Source: Spirochaetaceae bacterium
GTDB taxonomy: Bacteria; Spirochaetota; Spirochaetia; DSM-27196; SKKC01
Reading direction: 5' to 3'
DNA length: 8,075 nucleotides
Assembly: GCA_003552745.1 (NCBI GenBank)
Contig: PUOG01000210.1
Location: forward strand, 1 to 8,075
Positions 1-6,321 of the stretch are shown piece by piece. The translations under genes were made by a program, and so were the position numbers. The notes beneath the pieces were generated by a model. It saw only the letters and a list, made by a program, of their open reading frames with translations, did not search any database and was not told where the DNA came from. Position 1 is the stretch's first letter, and the number at the start of each line of letters is the position of its first letter.

Positions 1-2
1 CA

Positions 3-197
3 ACCCCCGAGGCAAACGAGAAGAGCGAATACATCAGTCTCGAGGATTGGGTCAACATGACGAGTGGGCGCAAGGCGCAACAGCACACCGGCGATCTGTT
101 CGACAGCGAAGGCGATGTTGAGCAGAACAGCGAGCTCGGTGTGCCCGCGGTCCTTCGCTATCGCAGGGCGGCCGGCGGCAGCGGTCAGGGTGCATAA
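3..197 (+). CDS. ftsZ: C-terminal tail of an upstream protein, probably cell-division protein FtsZ (5' partial)
   Basis: An open frame enters from the left edge and gives 64 residues before the TAA stop at 195-197. The visible part is hydrophilic and low in complexity, with an acidic stretch (DLFDSEGDVEQNSE) followed by GVPAVLRYRR and a short Gly-rich end. FtsZ proteins end in a variable acidic linker and a conserved tail peptide of the D/E-I-P-A/T-F-L-R type, followed by basic residues. That peptide docks on FtsA and other division partners. VPAVLR at residues 47-52 of the fragment fits that pattern, with Val in place of the usual Phe. The GTPase domain lies outside the window, so the call rests on this short tail alone. 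The stop shares one base with the xerD start (TAATG), which suggests translational coupling. It could instead be the tail of an unrelated protein. Confidence 0.55.
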   Translation, partial: TPEANEKSEYISLEDWVNMTSGRKAQQHTGDLFDSEGDVEQNSELGVPAVLRYRRAAGGSGQGA

Positions 198-1138
198 TGC
201 GAAGCCGCGATATCCTCGATCGCTTCCAGGACTACCTCGCCGTCGAACTGCGTCTGAGCGTCGGAACCGTCGAAACCTATATGCGAGAGTGTCGGATGCT
301 TGCCGACTTCGCGAGCGAGTCGGGAAAGACGGTGGAAGAGCTCGAGACCGAAGCGCTCATCGGGTTTCTGTTGCGACGGAGGGGAAGCGGGATTGACGGG
401 CGCACGGTCGCGAAGATCGTCTCGGCGATCCGGGCACTCTACCACTTTCTGGTGATCGACGACGTCCGGCGCGACAATCCGGCGCTCGACCTGGAGGCGC
501 CACGTTCGGGACACCGGATTCCCGGGGTGCTTCGTGTCGAGCAGATCGACACACTGCTCGATCAGATCGATGTCTCAACCCCTCGCGGGCTCCGGGATCG
601 CTGCCTTTTCGAGTTGATCTACTCCTGCGGCCTACGCATTTCCGAGGCGGTTGAGCTGACCGTGGACAGTGTTTTCCCCGACGAAGGGTTGATCCGGGTC
701 CGTGGTAAGGGAGACCGGGAGCGATTCGTCCCGATGGGAGCGGAAGCTCGCGGTGCTCTCGATCACTATCTGACCTCCGGGCGTCCGCAGCTCTCGAACG
801 GGCGGACTCGAACAAAAACGCTCTTTCTCAACAATCGCGGGCACGGTTTGAGCCGTAAAGGTATGTGGAAGCGCTTCCGGCAGCTCGCAGTCCAGGCGGG
901 TATCGATGCGAAGGTGCATACGCTGCGACACAGTTTCGCGACGCACCTTCTCGAGGGAGGAGCAGATCTTCGAAGTGTACAGGAGTTACTCGGGCACTCG
1001 GACATTTCGACGACGCAGATATACACGCATATCGACCGTGATGCACTCGCCGGAAAGCACGCGGTATACCATCCGCGAGGGGGAAAAGGCGATGGAGATG
1101 CGGACGAGATCGAACGTGAAGCGGCCTCTCCGGACTGA
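197..1138 (+). CDS. xerD: Tyrosine recombinase XerD
   Basis: A 313-residue site-specific tyrosine recombinase, predicted to resolve chromosome dimers at dif together with its XerC partner. The N-terminal SAM-like core-binding domain covers about residues 5-90. The catalytic domain covers about 105-295 and carries the full active site: Arg147 (GLRISE), Lys171 (RGKGDRER), His241 and Arg244 (HTLRH), His267 (LLGHS) and nucleophile Tyr276 (IYTH). The C-terminal part contains a HPRG motif near residues 292-295, close to the HHPR ending typical of XerD, whereas the second recombinase in this window ends like XerC. That is the reason for the XerD name; the C/D assignment is an inference. The ATG overlaps the preceding stop and only a weak purine patch (AGGG) lies upstream, so translation is probably coupled to the preceding gene. 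About 18 extra charged residues follow the usual end of the family. Confidence 0.93.
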   Translation: MRSRDILDRFQDYLAVELRLSVGTVETYMRECRMLADFASESGKTVEELETEALIGFLLRRRGSGIDGRTVAKIVSAIRALYHFLVIDDVRRDNPALDLEAPRSGHRIPGVLRVEQIDTLLDQIDVSTPRGLRDRCLFELIYSCGLRISEAVELTVDSVFPDEGLIRVRGKGDRERFVPMGAEARGALDHYLTSGRPQLSNGRTRTKTLFLNNRGHGLSRKGMWKRFRQLAVQAGIDAKVHTLRHSFATHLLEGGADLRSVQELLGHSDISTTQIYTHIDRDALAGKHAVYHPRGGKGDGDADEIEREAASPD

Positions 1139-1145
1139 GCGCCGG

Positions 1146-1174
1146 TCGATGAGGACTGCAATTCGGTGTATGAT
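1146..1174 (+). promoter_or_regulatory. Candidate sigma-70-type promoter for the lipoprotein gene
   Basis: TATGAT at 1169-1174 matches the -10 consensus at 5 of 6 bases. With a 17-base spacer, the -35 position (1146-1151, TCGATG) matches only 3 of 6. It lies in the 108-base gap after xerD and would start a transcript near 1181, just before the hairpin at 1184-1207. The position is sensible but the -35 match is weak, so this is tentative. Confidence 0.28.
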
Positions 1175-1183
1175 GGTCACTAT

Positions 1184-1207
1184 CCGACGCCGATTCGGCT
1201 TCGTCGG
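1184..1207 (+). other. Hairpin in the leader of the lipoprotein gene
   Basis: CCGAC (1184-1188) pairs with GTCGG (1203-1207). Stacked on it, GCCG (1189-1192) pairs with CGGC (1196-1199) around an ATT loop, leaving a 3-base bulge (TTC, 1200-1202) on the right arm. The result is a 9-bp, G+C-rich stem. No T-run follows, so it is not a standard intrinsic terminator. If the promoter proposed just upstream is real, the stem would sit at the 5' end of the mRNA. A short perfect palindrome, TACATGTA (1210-1217), follows it. Confidence 0.5.
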
Positions 1208-1231
1208 TGTACATGTAGGGACGGTCTTCGT

Positions 1232-1237
1232 GGAGGG
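1232..1237 (+). promoter_or_regulatory. Ribosome binding site that fixes the GTG start of the lipoprotein gene
   Basis: GGAGGG lies 9 bases before GTG 1247-1249. The longer reading frame from ATG 1166 would place this strong Shine-Dalgarno sequence inside the coding region and add 27 residues with no signal-peptide character. The GTG start instead gives a clean lipoprotein signal sequence. Confidence 0.75.
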
Positions 1238-1246
1238 AACCGAACA

Positions 1247-1990
1247 GTGAAGCGGTTAGCTCGAACACACACCCCGAACCTCCGTGCCGCCTGCGCACTC
1301 GTGTTACCGTTGGTGCTCTTTGCGCTCGCAGCGTGCCGGGGTGATGGCGAGGACCCGATGCTCTCGCGCCTTCGGCGTACCGAACCCGATCCGGAGGCCA
1401 CGCCCACGAGCGAGCGGATCGAGGAGCTGGAAAGCGATGTCGCGCGTTATCGGGACGAGGTTGAGCAACGCTTTCGCGACACGAGGAACCTTGTTTCGGC
1501 ACACCGTATGCTGGGAATGCGGTATCTCGAAGCCGGTATGTACGGTCCGGCGCTTGATCAGTTTCGAGAGGCAATCGATCTGCAGTCGGATAATCCGACT
1601 CTCTACTACTACGCGGGGGTCGCTGCCGGGCACTATGCGGGTGGTGCACTCGAACCGGAGACCAGCGAAGAGCGACTTGAGATCGCCGAACGCTCGTACC
1701 TGCGCGCGCTGGAGCTGCGCCCGGATTACACTCGCGCTTCGTACGGGCTGGCAATTCTCTACGCGTATGAGCTCGAACGCTTCGAAGAAGCGCGTGAACA
1801 GATCGATGCGGTGCTTGATGCGTGGCCGAAAGACGACCGTGCACTCGCGGTCAGTGCCTATGTCTATGCCGGTCTCGACCGTATCGATGAGGCAATTCGT
1901 GAGTACGATCGGGTAATCGAACACACCACGAGTGAATCATTTCGCCGGGAGGCCGGAGAAATGCAGCAGCGGCTGAGGGGGGAGCGATGA
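1247..1990 (+). CDS. TPR-repeat lipoprotein of unknown function
   Basis: A 247-residue protein starting at GTG 1247. The N-terminus has basic residues, a hydrophobic run (about residues 14-29) and a lipobox LAAC with Cys30. It is therefore predicted to be lipidated and anchored to a membrane facing the periplasm or the surface. Residues 31-55 are a charged, Pro-containing linker and 56-80 a probable short coiled coil. Tetratricopeptide-like repeats follow at about 84-117, 118-160 (interrupted by an insertion near 130-143), 161-194 and 198-231. TPR arrays are protein-binding scaffolds, so a role in assembling an envelope complex is possible, but no specific function can be assigned. Its stop overlaps the dprA start (ATGA), so the two are probably co-translated. 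A candidate promoter and leader hairpin precede it, so it may begin a new transcription unit after xerD. The lipoprotein and TPR calls are firm; the role is unknown. Confidence 0.88.
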   Translation: MKRLARTHTPNLRAACALVLPLVLFALAACRGDGEDPMLSRLRRTEPDPEATPTSERIEELESDVARYRDEVEQRFRDTRNLVSAHRMLGMRYLEAGMYGPALDQFREAIDLQSDNPTLYYYAGVAAGHYAGGALEPETSEERLEIAERSYLRALELRPDYTRASYGLAILYAYELERFEEAREQIDAVLDAWPKDDRALAVSAYVYAGLDRIDEAIREYDRVIEHTTSESFRREAGEMQQRLRGER

Positions 1991-2991
1991 CCGACGAGAA
2001 ACTGCTCCTCGCACTTGCCGTGCACCGGGCATTCAGTCTGCGTTCGCATGAGAAGGAGCGCCTCTTTCACGCCGCGGCGAGCCCGGGCGCGCTTGAGCGT
2101 ATGTCTATCGACGACGTTTCGATTGCAGTCGGTCGACCGTTGCGTATCTCCGCGTGGAATCCGAGTGTCGCCGTTCGAAGCGCCGAGCGCGACGCATTGC
2201 TCTGTGAGCGGCTCGGCATTTCAGTCGTGCCGCACTGGTCGGCCGCCTATCCTGCGATGCTGCGCGAGTGCTGGGATTCGCCCTTTCTCGTTTTCATTCG
2301 AGGATTGCCGGCGGACGGCGATTCACCGTCGGCTGCGATTGTCGGCACACGGCGCCCGGACAATCGTGGGCTCTCCGCGGCATTGCGCTTCGCGCGTGAG
2401 TGTACCGCTTGCGGGATTCCGGTGGTCAGCGGCCTCGCCTCCGGAATCGACGCCGCCGCTCATCGCGGCGCTATCGTCGACGACGGCACGACCGTGGCTG
2501 TTCTCGGCTGCGGGATCGATACAGTCTATCCGGCAGCAAATCGGGGCCTTGCCGAACGGATTCTCTCGGCGGGAGGTGCTCTCCTGAGCGAGTATCCTCC
2601 CGGTACCCCGCCCTTGCGCCATCACTTCCCGATAAGAAACCGGATTATAGCGGCGCTGTCACGGTGGACCATCATAGTTCAGGCGCCTGTGCGGTCAGGG
2701 GCGTTGATCACCGCCGAGTATGCGCTGGACAGTGGTCGCGAGTTGCTCGTACATGCCGCCGGTTGCGCGGCGGGCTCGGTGAACGCCGGCTCGCGGGTGC
2801 TCGCCGAAGACGGAGCGTGTGCCGTGGAGTCTGCCGGAGAGCTACTCGGCGCCGATCGGGCTGCCTATCCCGGATCGGCACCGGCTCCGATCCATGACCG
2901 GGATGCGAGCGTTGGTGATGTCGCATCGCTGCTCGCCCGGCGTCTGAACCGTGAGCTCGATCTGTTCGAACCGGAGCCGGCATATGGATAA
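1987..2991 (+). CDS. dprA: DNA-processing protein DprA (Smf)
   Basis: A 334-residue DprA/Smf protein. DprA binds incoming single-stranded DNA in the cytoplasm and loads RecA during natural transformation; it is also present in many bacteria not known to be competent. The Rossmann-like domain is complete: IVGTRRP (118-124), VSGLASGID (147-155), VLGCGIDTVYP (172-182), SEYPPG (201-206), FPIRNRIIAALS (214-225) and SGALITAEYAL (237-247). The N-terminal 100 residues contain a helical region that fits the SAM-like part of the family. About 45 low-complexity residues follow the Rossmann domain, with no recognisable winged-helix C-terminal domain. The usual VVEA step reads IIVQA (Glu to Gln) and the usual VPG after the Gly-Arg segment reads HAAG, so this copy is somewhat divergent. 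The start has a purine-rich site (GAGGGGGGAG, 1975-1984) and overlaps the lipoprotein stop by 4 bases; the end overlaps xerC by 8 bases. Confidence 0.94.
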   Translation: MTDEKLLLALAVHRAFSLRSHEKERLFHAAASPGALERMSIDDVSIAVGRPLRISAWNPSVAVRSAERDALLCERLGISVVPHWSAAYPAMLRECWDSPFLVFIRGLPADGDSPSAAIVGTRRPDNRGLSAALRFARECTACGIPVVSGLASGIDAAAHRGAIVDDGTTVAVLGCGIDTVYPAANRGLAERILSAGGALLSEYPPGTPPLRHHFPIRNRIIAALSRWTIIVQAPVRSGALITAEYALDSGRELLVHAAGCAAGSVNAGSRVLAEDGACAVESAGELLGADRAAYPGSAPAPIHDRDASVGDVASLLARRLNRELDLFEPEPAYG

Positions 2992-3922
2992 ACGACTTGA
3001 AACGCGCTCGATCGAGGAGTTCACCGAGTATCTGCTCAGTGCGCGCTCGGTATCGGTGGAAACCGCACGTGCGTATGCGGCCGATTTGCATGCCTTCGAG
3101 AGCTGGTGTTCGGAGAACGCCCTTGACGAAGAGGCGCTCGACCACGAGCTTATACGGGCGTGGGTGGCCGCGCGAACTCGTCGCGGGGACGCGGCGAGTT
3201 CGGTGGCGAGAGGGTTGAGTGCGCTCCGGCAGTTCCTGCGCTGGCAGAAGCGCCTCGGTCGCCGCGCCGACGACCCTGGTGAATCGGTGCGTTCGCCGAA
3301 GCTCAGGCGGAGGCTCCCCGGAGTGCTTTTCCCGGATGAGATGCGTCGAATGCTCGATATTCGTGGCGAAGGATTCAAGCCGCTGCGTGACCGGGCGATT
3401 CTCGAAACCCTCTATTCGACCGGCTGTCGGGTGGGTGAGCTAAGCGGTATTCTCCTCTCGGATCTTGAACCGAAGCGCGGGAGGATCGTTGTACACGGCA
3501 AGGGCAATCGGGATCGAGTCGTCTTCGTGGGACCGCATGCCAAGCGTGCGATCGCAGCGTATCTGCCGAGCCGGGAGGCGCTTCTTGCTCGGAGCGGGAA
3601 ACAAAATACCCGAGCGCTGTTTGTTAACGCGCGAGGCGGGGCATTGAGCTCTCGCGGTGTGTTCGGCATAGTGGAGGCGCGTGCGCGTGAGGCGGGTATC
3701 GCCGACAAGGTGACTCCTCACACCTTTCGCCACAGCTTCGCGACGCATGTTCTCGACGGTGGCGCGGATATTCGGGTGGTGCAGGAGCTTCTCGGTCATT
3801 CGAGTCCGTCGACGACTCAGCTCTACACGCATGTCGGTATGTCGGCGTTGAAGAAGGTGTACGATCGCGCTCATCCGCACGCCGTCGGAGACGCGAGACG
3901 GAGCGCAAAAGGAAAAGAATGA
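2984..3922 (+). CDS. xerC: Tyrosine recombinase XerC (CodV-type)
   Basis: A 312-residue tyrosine recombinase, predicted to work with XerD on the dif site in chromosome-dimer resolution. The N-terminal core-binding domain covers about residues 8-95 and the catalytic domain 110-300. All six catalytic residues are present: Arg149 (GCRVGE), Lys173 (HGKGNRDR), His246 and Arg249 (HTFRH), His272 (LLGHS) and Tyr281 (LYTH). The C-terminus reads KKVYDRAHPHA, close to the VYDAAHPRA ending of E. coli XerC, and the gene lies directly before hslVU as codV does in Bacillus. I chose ATG 2984 over the in-frame GTG 2951 because GGAG at 2973-2976 gives a 7-base spacing and the protein then starts as the family does. 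The GTG start would add 11 residues and extend the dprA overlap to 41 bases. It shares short near-identical DNA with xerD around the HxxR motif (929-945 and 3731-3747, 16 of 17 bases). Confidence 0.94.
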   Translation: MDKRLETRSIEEFTEYLLSARSVSVETARAYAADLHAFESWCSENALDEEALDHELIRAWVAARTRRGDAASSVARGLSALRQFLRWQKRLGRRADDPGESVRSPKLRRRLPGVLFPDEMRRMLDIRGEGFKPLRDRAILETLYSTGCRVGELSGILLSDLEPKRGRIVVHGKGNRDRVVFVGPHAKRAIAAYLPSREALLARSGKQNTRALFVNARGGALSSRGVFGIVEARAREAGIADKVTPHTFRHSFATHVLDGGADIRVVQELLGHSSPSTTQLYTHVGMSALKKVYDRAHPHAVGDARRSAKGKE

Positions 3923-3923
3923 A

Positions 3924-4457
3924 ATGAGTGTACGGAGTACGACGGTTCTTGCCGTGGCTAAAGATGGAAAGGTCGCGATGGCCGCGGACGGTCAGGTTAC
4001 CATGGGCGAAACGGTCATGAAGGGTAACGCGCGGAAGCTGCGTACGATCTATGACGGGAACATTCTTGTCGGATTCGCCGGCGCGACCGCCGACGCGTTC
4101 ACGCTGTTCGAACGTTTCGAGGCGAAGGTGAAGGAATACGCGGGCGATTTGACCCGATCGTCGGTCGAGCTCGCGAAAGAGTGGCGTACGGATCGGGCGC
4201 TGAGACGTCTGGAAGCGCTACTCCTCGTCGCGGACCGAACGAAGATGTTCGTGATCTCGGGGACCGGAGACGTGATCGAGCCCGAACGCGGTGTGCTGGC
4301 AATCGGATCGGGCGGCAGCTACGCATCCGCGGCCGGCAGAGCGTATCTCGACGCGAGTGACCTGACGGCCCGCGAGATCGCTGAACGGAGTCTGCAGATC
4401 GCCGGCGACATCTGCATCTATACCAATACGAACATTGTAGTCGAGGAATTGGAGTAG
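3924..4457 (+). CDS. hslV: ATP-dependent protease subunit HslV (ClpQ)
   Basis: A 177-residue threonine peptidase that forms the proteolytic double ring of the HslVU (ClpQY) complex in the cytoplasm. The N-terminus reads MSVRSTTVLAV. By alignment with E. coli HslV from memory, the nucleophile is Thr6, exposed after removal of a five-residue propeptide. The supporting catalytic residues appear at Asp22 (AADGQ) and Lys38 (KGNARK), equivalent to Asp17 and Lys33 of the mature enzyme. Other family blocks are GFAGATADAFTLFERFE (50-66), AKEWRTDR, LEALLLVAD, AIGSGGSYA, and AGDICIYTN near the end. The length fits the family (about 175-181). It starts one base after the xerC stop, with an AAAGGAAAAG purine tract upstream, so it is likely in the same operon. 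The partner hslU follows after 3 bases. Confidence 0.97.
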   Translation: MSVRSTTVLAVAKDGKVAMAADGQVTMGETVMKGNARKLRTIYDGNILVGFAGATADAFTLFERFEAKVKEYAGDLTRSSVELAKEWRTDRALRRLEALLLVADRTKMFVISGTGDVIEPERGVLAIGSGGSYASAAGRAYLDASDLTAREIAERSLQIAGDICIYTNTNIVVEELE

Positions 4458-4460
4458 ACC

Positions 4461-5849
4461 ATGCGTGAAATGAAGGACATGACACCGAAGGAGATCGTCG
4501 GCGAGCTCGATCGCTACATCATCGGTCAGGAGCGCGCGAAGAAGGCGGTAGCCATCGCATTGCGCAACAGGATGCGCCGGCGAAAGCTGCCCGAGCAGCT
4601 GCAGGACGAAATCGCACCGAAGAACATCATCATGATCGGTCCGACGGGGATCGGGAAGACCGAAATCGCCCGACGGCTGTCGAAACTGACCGGCGCGCCG
4701 TTCATAAAGGTCGAAGCGACGAAGTACACTGAGGTCGGGTATGTCGGACGCGATGTGGAGAGCATGGTTCGCGATCTTATGAGCTATGCGGTGAACATGG
4801 TAAAGAGCGAGCTTCAGGAAGATGTCAAGGAAAGTGCCGAGCAGCGAACCGAAGAACAGCTGCTCGACCTTCTGCTCCCCGGAGTAAAAAAGCCGCAGAC
4901 CTCACCCGGATCCGAACAGGCCGGCTTCAAGCCGGAGCCACGCGACGTGTCCGAGCCGGAGGGCGAGCAACAGAGCGCGACGCGGGAGAAGTTCCGGGAA
5001 CGGTTGCGCAATGGTGCCCTCGAGGAGAAAGAGGTCGAGGTACAGACGACTACGAGCAATTTCCCGGCGATCGAGATATTTCAGGGCTCCAACTTCGAGG
5101 AGATGGATCTGAACCTCGGTAATCTCGGTAACCTCTTCGGCGGCAAGAAGAAGAAAAAACGAACTACGGTGAAGAACGCCCGCGAGATCATTCTTCAGGA
5201 AGAGATGGATAAGCTCGTCGATCACGATCGTGTCAGCGAAATCGCACGCCAGCGTGTGGAGAATCTCGGCATCATATTCATTGACGAGATCGACAAGGTC
5301 GCTTCAAAGGAGAGCAAGAGCGGTGTGGACGTCAGCAGGGAGGGGGTACAGCGCGACATCCTGCCGATTGTTGAGGGAAGCCAGGTCAATACCAAGCACG
5401 GAATGATCGATACGAGCCACATTCTGTTCATCGCAGCCGGTGCGTTTCACACTTCGAAGCCGAGTGATTTGATTCCTGAGCTGCAGGGACGCTTCCCGCT
5501 GCGCGTGGAGCTGGAGGCGCTCGGTGCGAAGGACTTCGTGAGGATCCTGACTCAGCCCCAGAACGCGCTGATCCTGCAGTACGTCGAACTGCTGAAGACC
5601 GAAGGTGTCGAGCTCGAGTTCACCGATGATGCGATAGAAGAGCTCAGTCGGATCGCCGAAGATGTGAACAGCAGAACAGAGAATATCGGTGCACGGCGGT
5701 TGCATACGATTATGGAGCTCCTGTTGGAGGATATAAGCTTCGATGCTCCGGAGAAGAAGGGCACGAAGGTGGAGATCTCCGCCGATTACGTGCGGGAGAG
5801 ACTTGCTTCGGTGGTCGAGGACCACGATTTAAGCCGCTACATCCTTTAG
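4461..5849 (+). CDS. hslU: HslU (ClpY), ATPase/unfoldase subunit of the HslVU protease
   Basis: A 462-residue AAA+ unfoldase that feeds substrates into HslV. It shows Walker A GPTGIGKT (60-67), the pore-loop GYVG (93-96), Walker B IIFIDEID (271-278), a sensor-1 region near ILFIAAGAFH (321-330), an arginine-finger-type LQGRF (Arg344) and sensor-2 GARR (Arg412/413). The intermediate (I) domain lies at about 110-240. It contains a divergent Pro/Glu-rich part (140-175), a NLGNLGNLFGG stretch and a basic run of five Lys plus Arg (229-234). The tail ends DLSRYIL, matching the E. coli ending DLSRFIL that inserts into HslV. At 462 residues it is about 19 longer than the E. coli protein, and the excess is probably in the I domain. 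The Shine-Dalgarno GGAG (4451-4454) overlaps the last codons of hslV, so the two subunits are translated together. Confidence 0.98.
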   Translation: MREMKDMTPKEIVGELDRYIIGQERAKKAVAIALRNRMRRRKLPEQLQDEIAPKNIIMIGPTGIGKTEIARRLSKLTGAPFIKVEATKYTEVGYVGRDVESMVRDLMSYAVNMVKSELQEDVKESAEQRTEEQLLDLLLPGVKKPQTSPGSEQAGFKPEPRDVSEPEGEQQSATREKFRERLRNGALEEKEVEVQTTTSNFPAIEIFQGSNFEEMDLNLGNLGNLFGGKKKKKRTTVKNAREIILQEEMDKLVDHDRVSEIARQRVENLGIIFIDEIDKVASKESKSGVDVSREGVQRDILPIVEGSQVNTKHGMIDTSHILFIAAGAFHTSKPSDLIPELQGRFPLRVELEALGAKDFVRILTQPQNALILQYVELLKTEGVELEFTDDAIEELSRIAEDVNSRTENIGARRLHTIMELLLEDISFDAPEKKGTKVEISADYVRERLASVVEDHDLSRYIL

Positions 5850-5856
5850 CCGATCA
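5830..5856 (+). promoter_or_regulatory. Candidate sigma-28 (FliA/SigD-type) promoter for the flagellar genes
   Basis: TAAG (5830-5833), a spacer of exactly 15 bases, and GCCGATCA (5849-5856) match the sigma-28 consensus TAAA-N15-GCCGATAA at 10 of 12 positions. It overlaps the last codons and stop of hslU and would start transcription near 5863, about 10 bases before the flgB Shine-Dalgarno at 5873. The location and spacing are what a flagellar promoter should show. The match could still be chance, since the -10 overlaps constrained sequence only partly and no experimental evidence is available. Confidence 0.45.
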
Positions 5857-5872
5857 TAGGCAGTAGGGAAGT

Positions 5873-5880
5873 GGAGGAAG
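5873..5880 (+). promoter_or_regulatory. Ribosome binding site that fixes the flgB start
   Basis: GGAGGAAG lies 8 bases before ATG 5889. An in-frame GTG at 5871 would place this site inside the gene and has no Shine-Dalgarno of its own, so ATG 5889 is preferred. Confidence 0.8.
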
Positions 5881-5888
5881 ACGAAACG

Positions 5889-6308
5889 ATGTTTGCAAAC
5901 AGCAGCTGGGGAAAGAACCTCGACATACTCCAGCGATCGATGAACGTCAGCATGCTCAGGCAGGATGTCGGCGCGAATAACATCGCAAATGCCGATACGC
6001 CCGGTTTCAAGAGAAGCTACGTCAACTTCGAGAGTGGCCTCGCTCGTGCGCTCGAAAGCGAGCGGCGGCCGAGAACATTTGTCGAGTCGCTGACTAACGA
6101 GCGACACATTCCGTTCGAACGCCCGACCGATTACCGTTCGGTCGAGCCGCGACGCGTGGTCGATTGGGAGACGACCGCGAAGAACAACGATAACAACGTC
6201 GATATCGAAGTTGAAAGCATGAATATGCTGAACAACATGTTGAGCTATCAGTTGATGTCGCAGAGCGTGAGTGAACAGTTCAACCGGATGAATATTGTCC
6301 TGGCTTAG
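5889..6308 (+). CDS. flgB: Flagellar basal-body rod protein FlgB
   Basis: A 139-residue proximal rod subunit that joins the MS ring/export gate to the rod of the flagellum; in spirochaetes the filament is periplasmic. The signature near the N-terminus is NIANADTPGFKR (31-42), the NxAN..TPGF motif shared by rod, hook and hook-associated proteins. The conserved C-terminal helix VDIEVESMNMLNNMLSYQ onwards (about 104-139) would pack with the N-terminal helix in the assembled rod. The middle (55-100) is variable and charged. The length is typical of FlgB (about 130-140). It follows hslU after 39 bases, a gap overlapped by the sigma-28-like site, and is followed by flgC after 13 bases, so it looks like the first gene of the flagellar part of the cluster. 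Like other rod proteins it has no cleavable signal peptide and would be exported by the flagellar type III system. Confidence 0.96.
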   Translation: MFANSSWGKNLDILQRSMNVSMLRQDVGANNIANADTPGFKRSYVNFESGLARALESERRPRTFVESLTNERHIPFERPTDYRSVEPRRVVDWETTAKNNDNNVDIEVESMNMLNNMLSYQLMSQSVSEQFNRMNIVLA

Positions 6309-6321
6309 GAGTTGAGCGCGT

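Noticed and set aside
1166..1246. Upstream ATG extension of the lipoprotein gene
   Set aside because: It would bury the GGAGGG ribosome site and put 27 hydrophilic residues before the signal peptide. GTG 1247 gives a normal lipoprotein start.
828..1844. Long reverse-strand open frame of 338 codons
   Set aside because: It lies antisense across xerD and the lipoprotein gene, both with clear family motifs. Its product is Arg/Ser/Pro-rich without recognisable domains, as expected of a shadow frame in G+C-rich DNA.
2951..2983. GTG start extending xerC by 11 residues
   Set aside because: It would deepen the overlap with dprA to 41 bases. ATG 2984 has a well-spaced GGAG and gives a normal XerC N-terminus.
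929..3747. Direct repeat between xerD (929-945) and xerC (3731-3747)
   Set aside because: The 16-of-17 match encodes the shared RHSFATH active-site segment, so it is explained by protein conservation and is not a mobile-element or recombination site.
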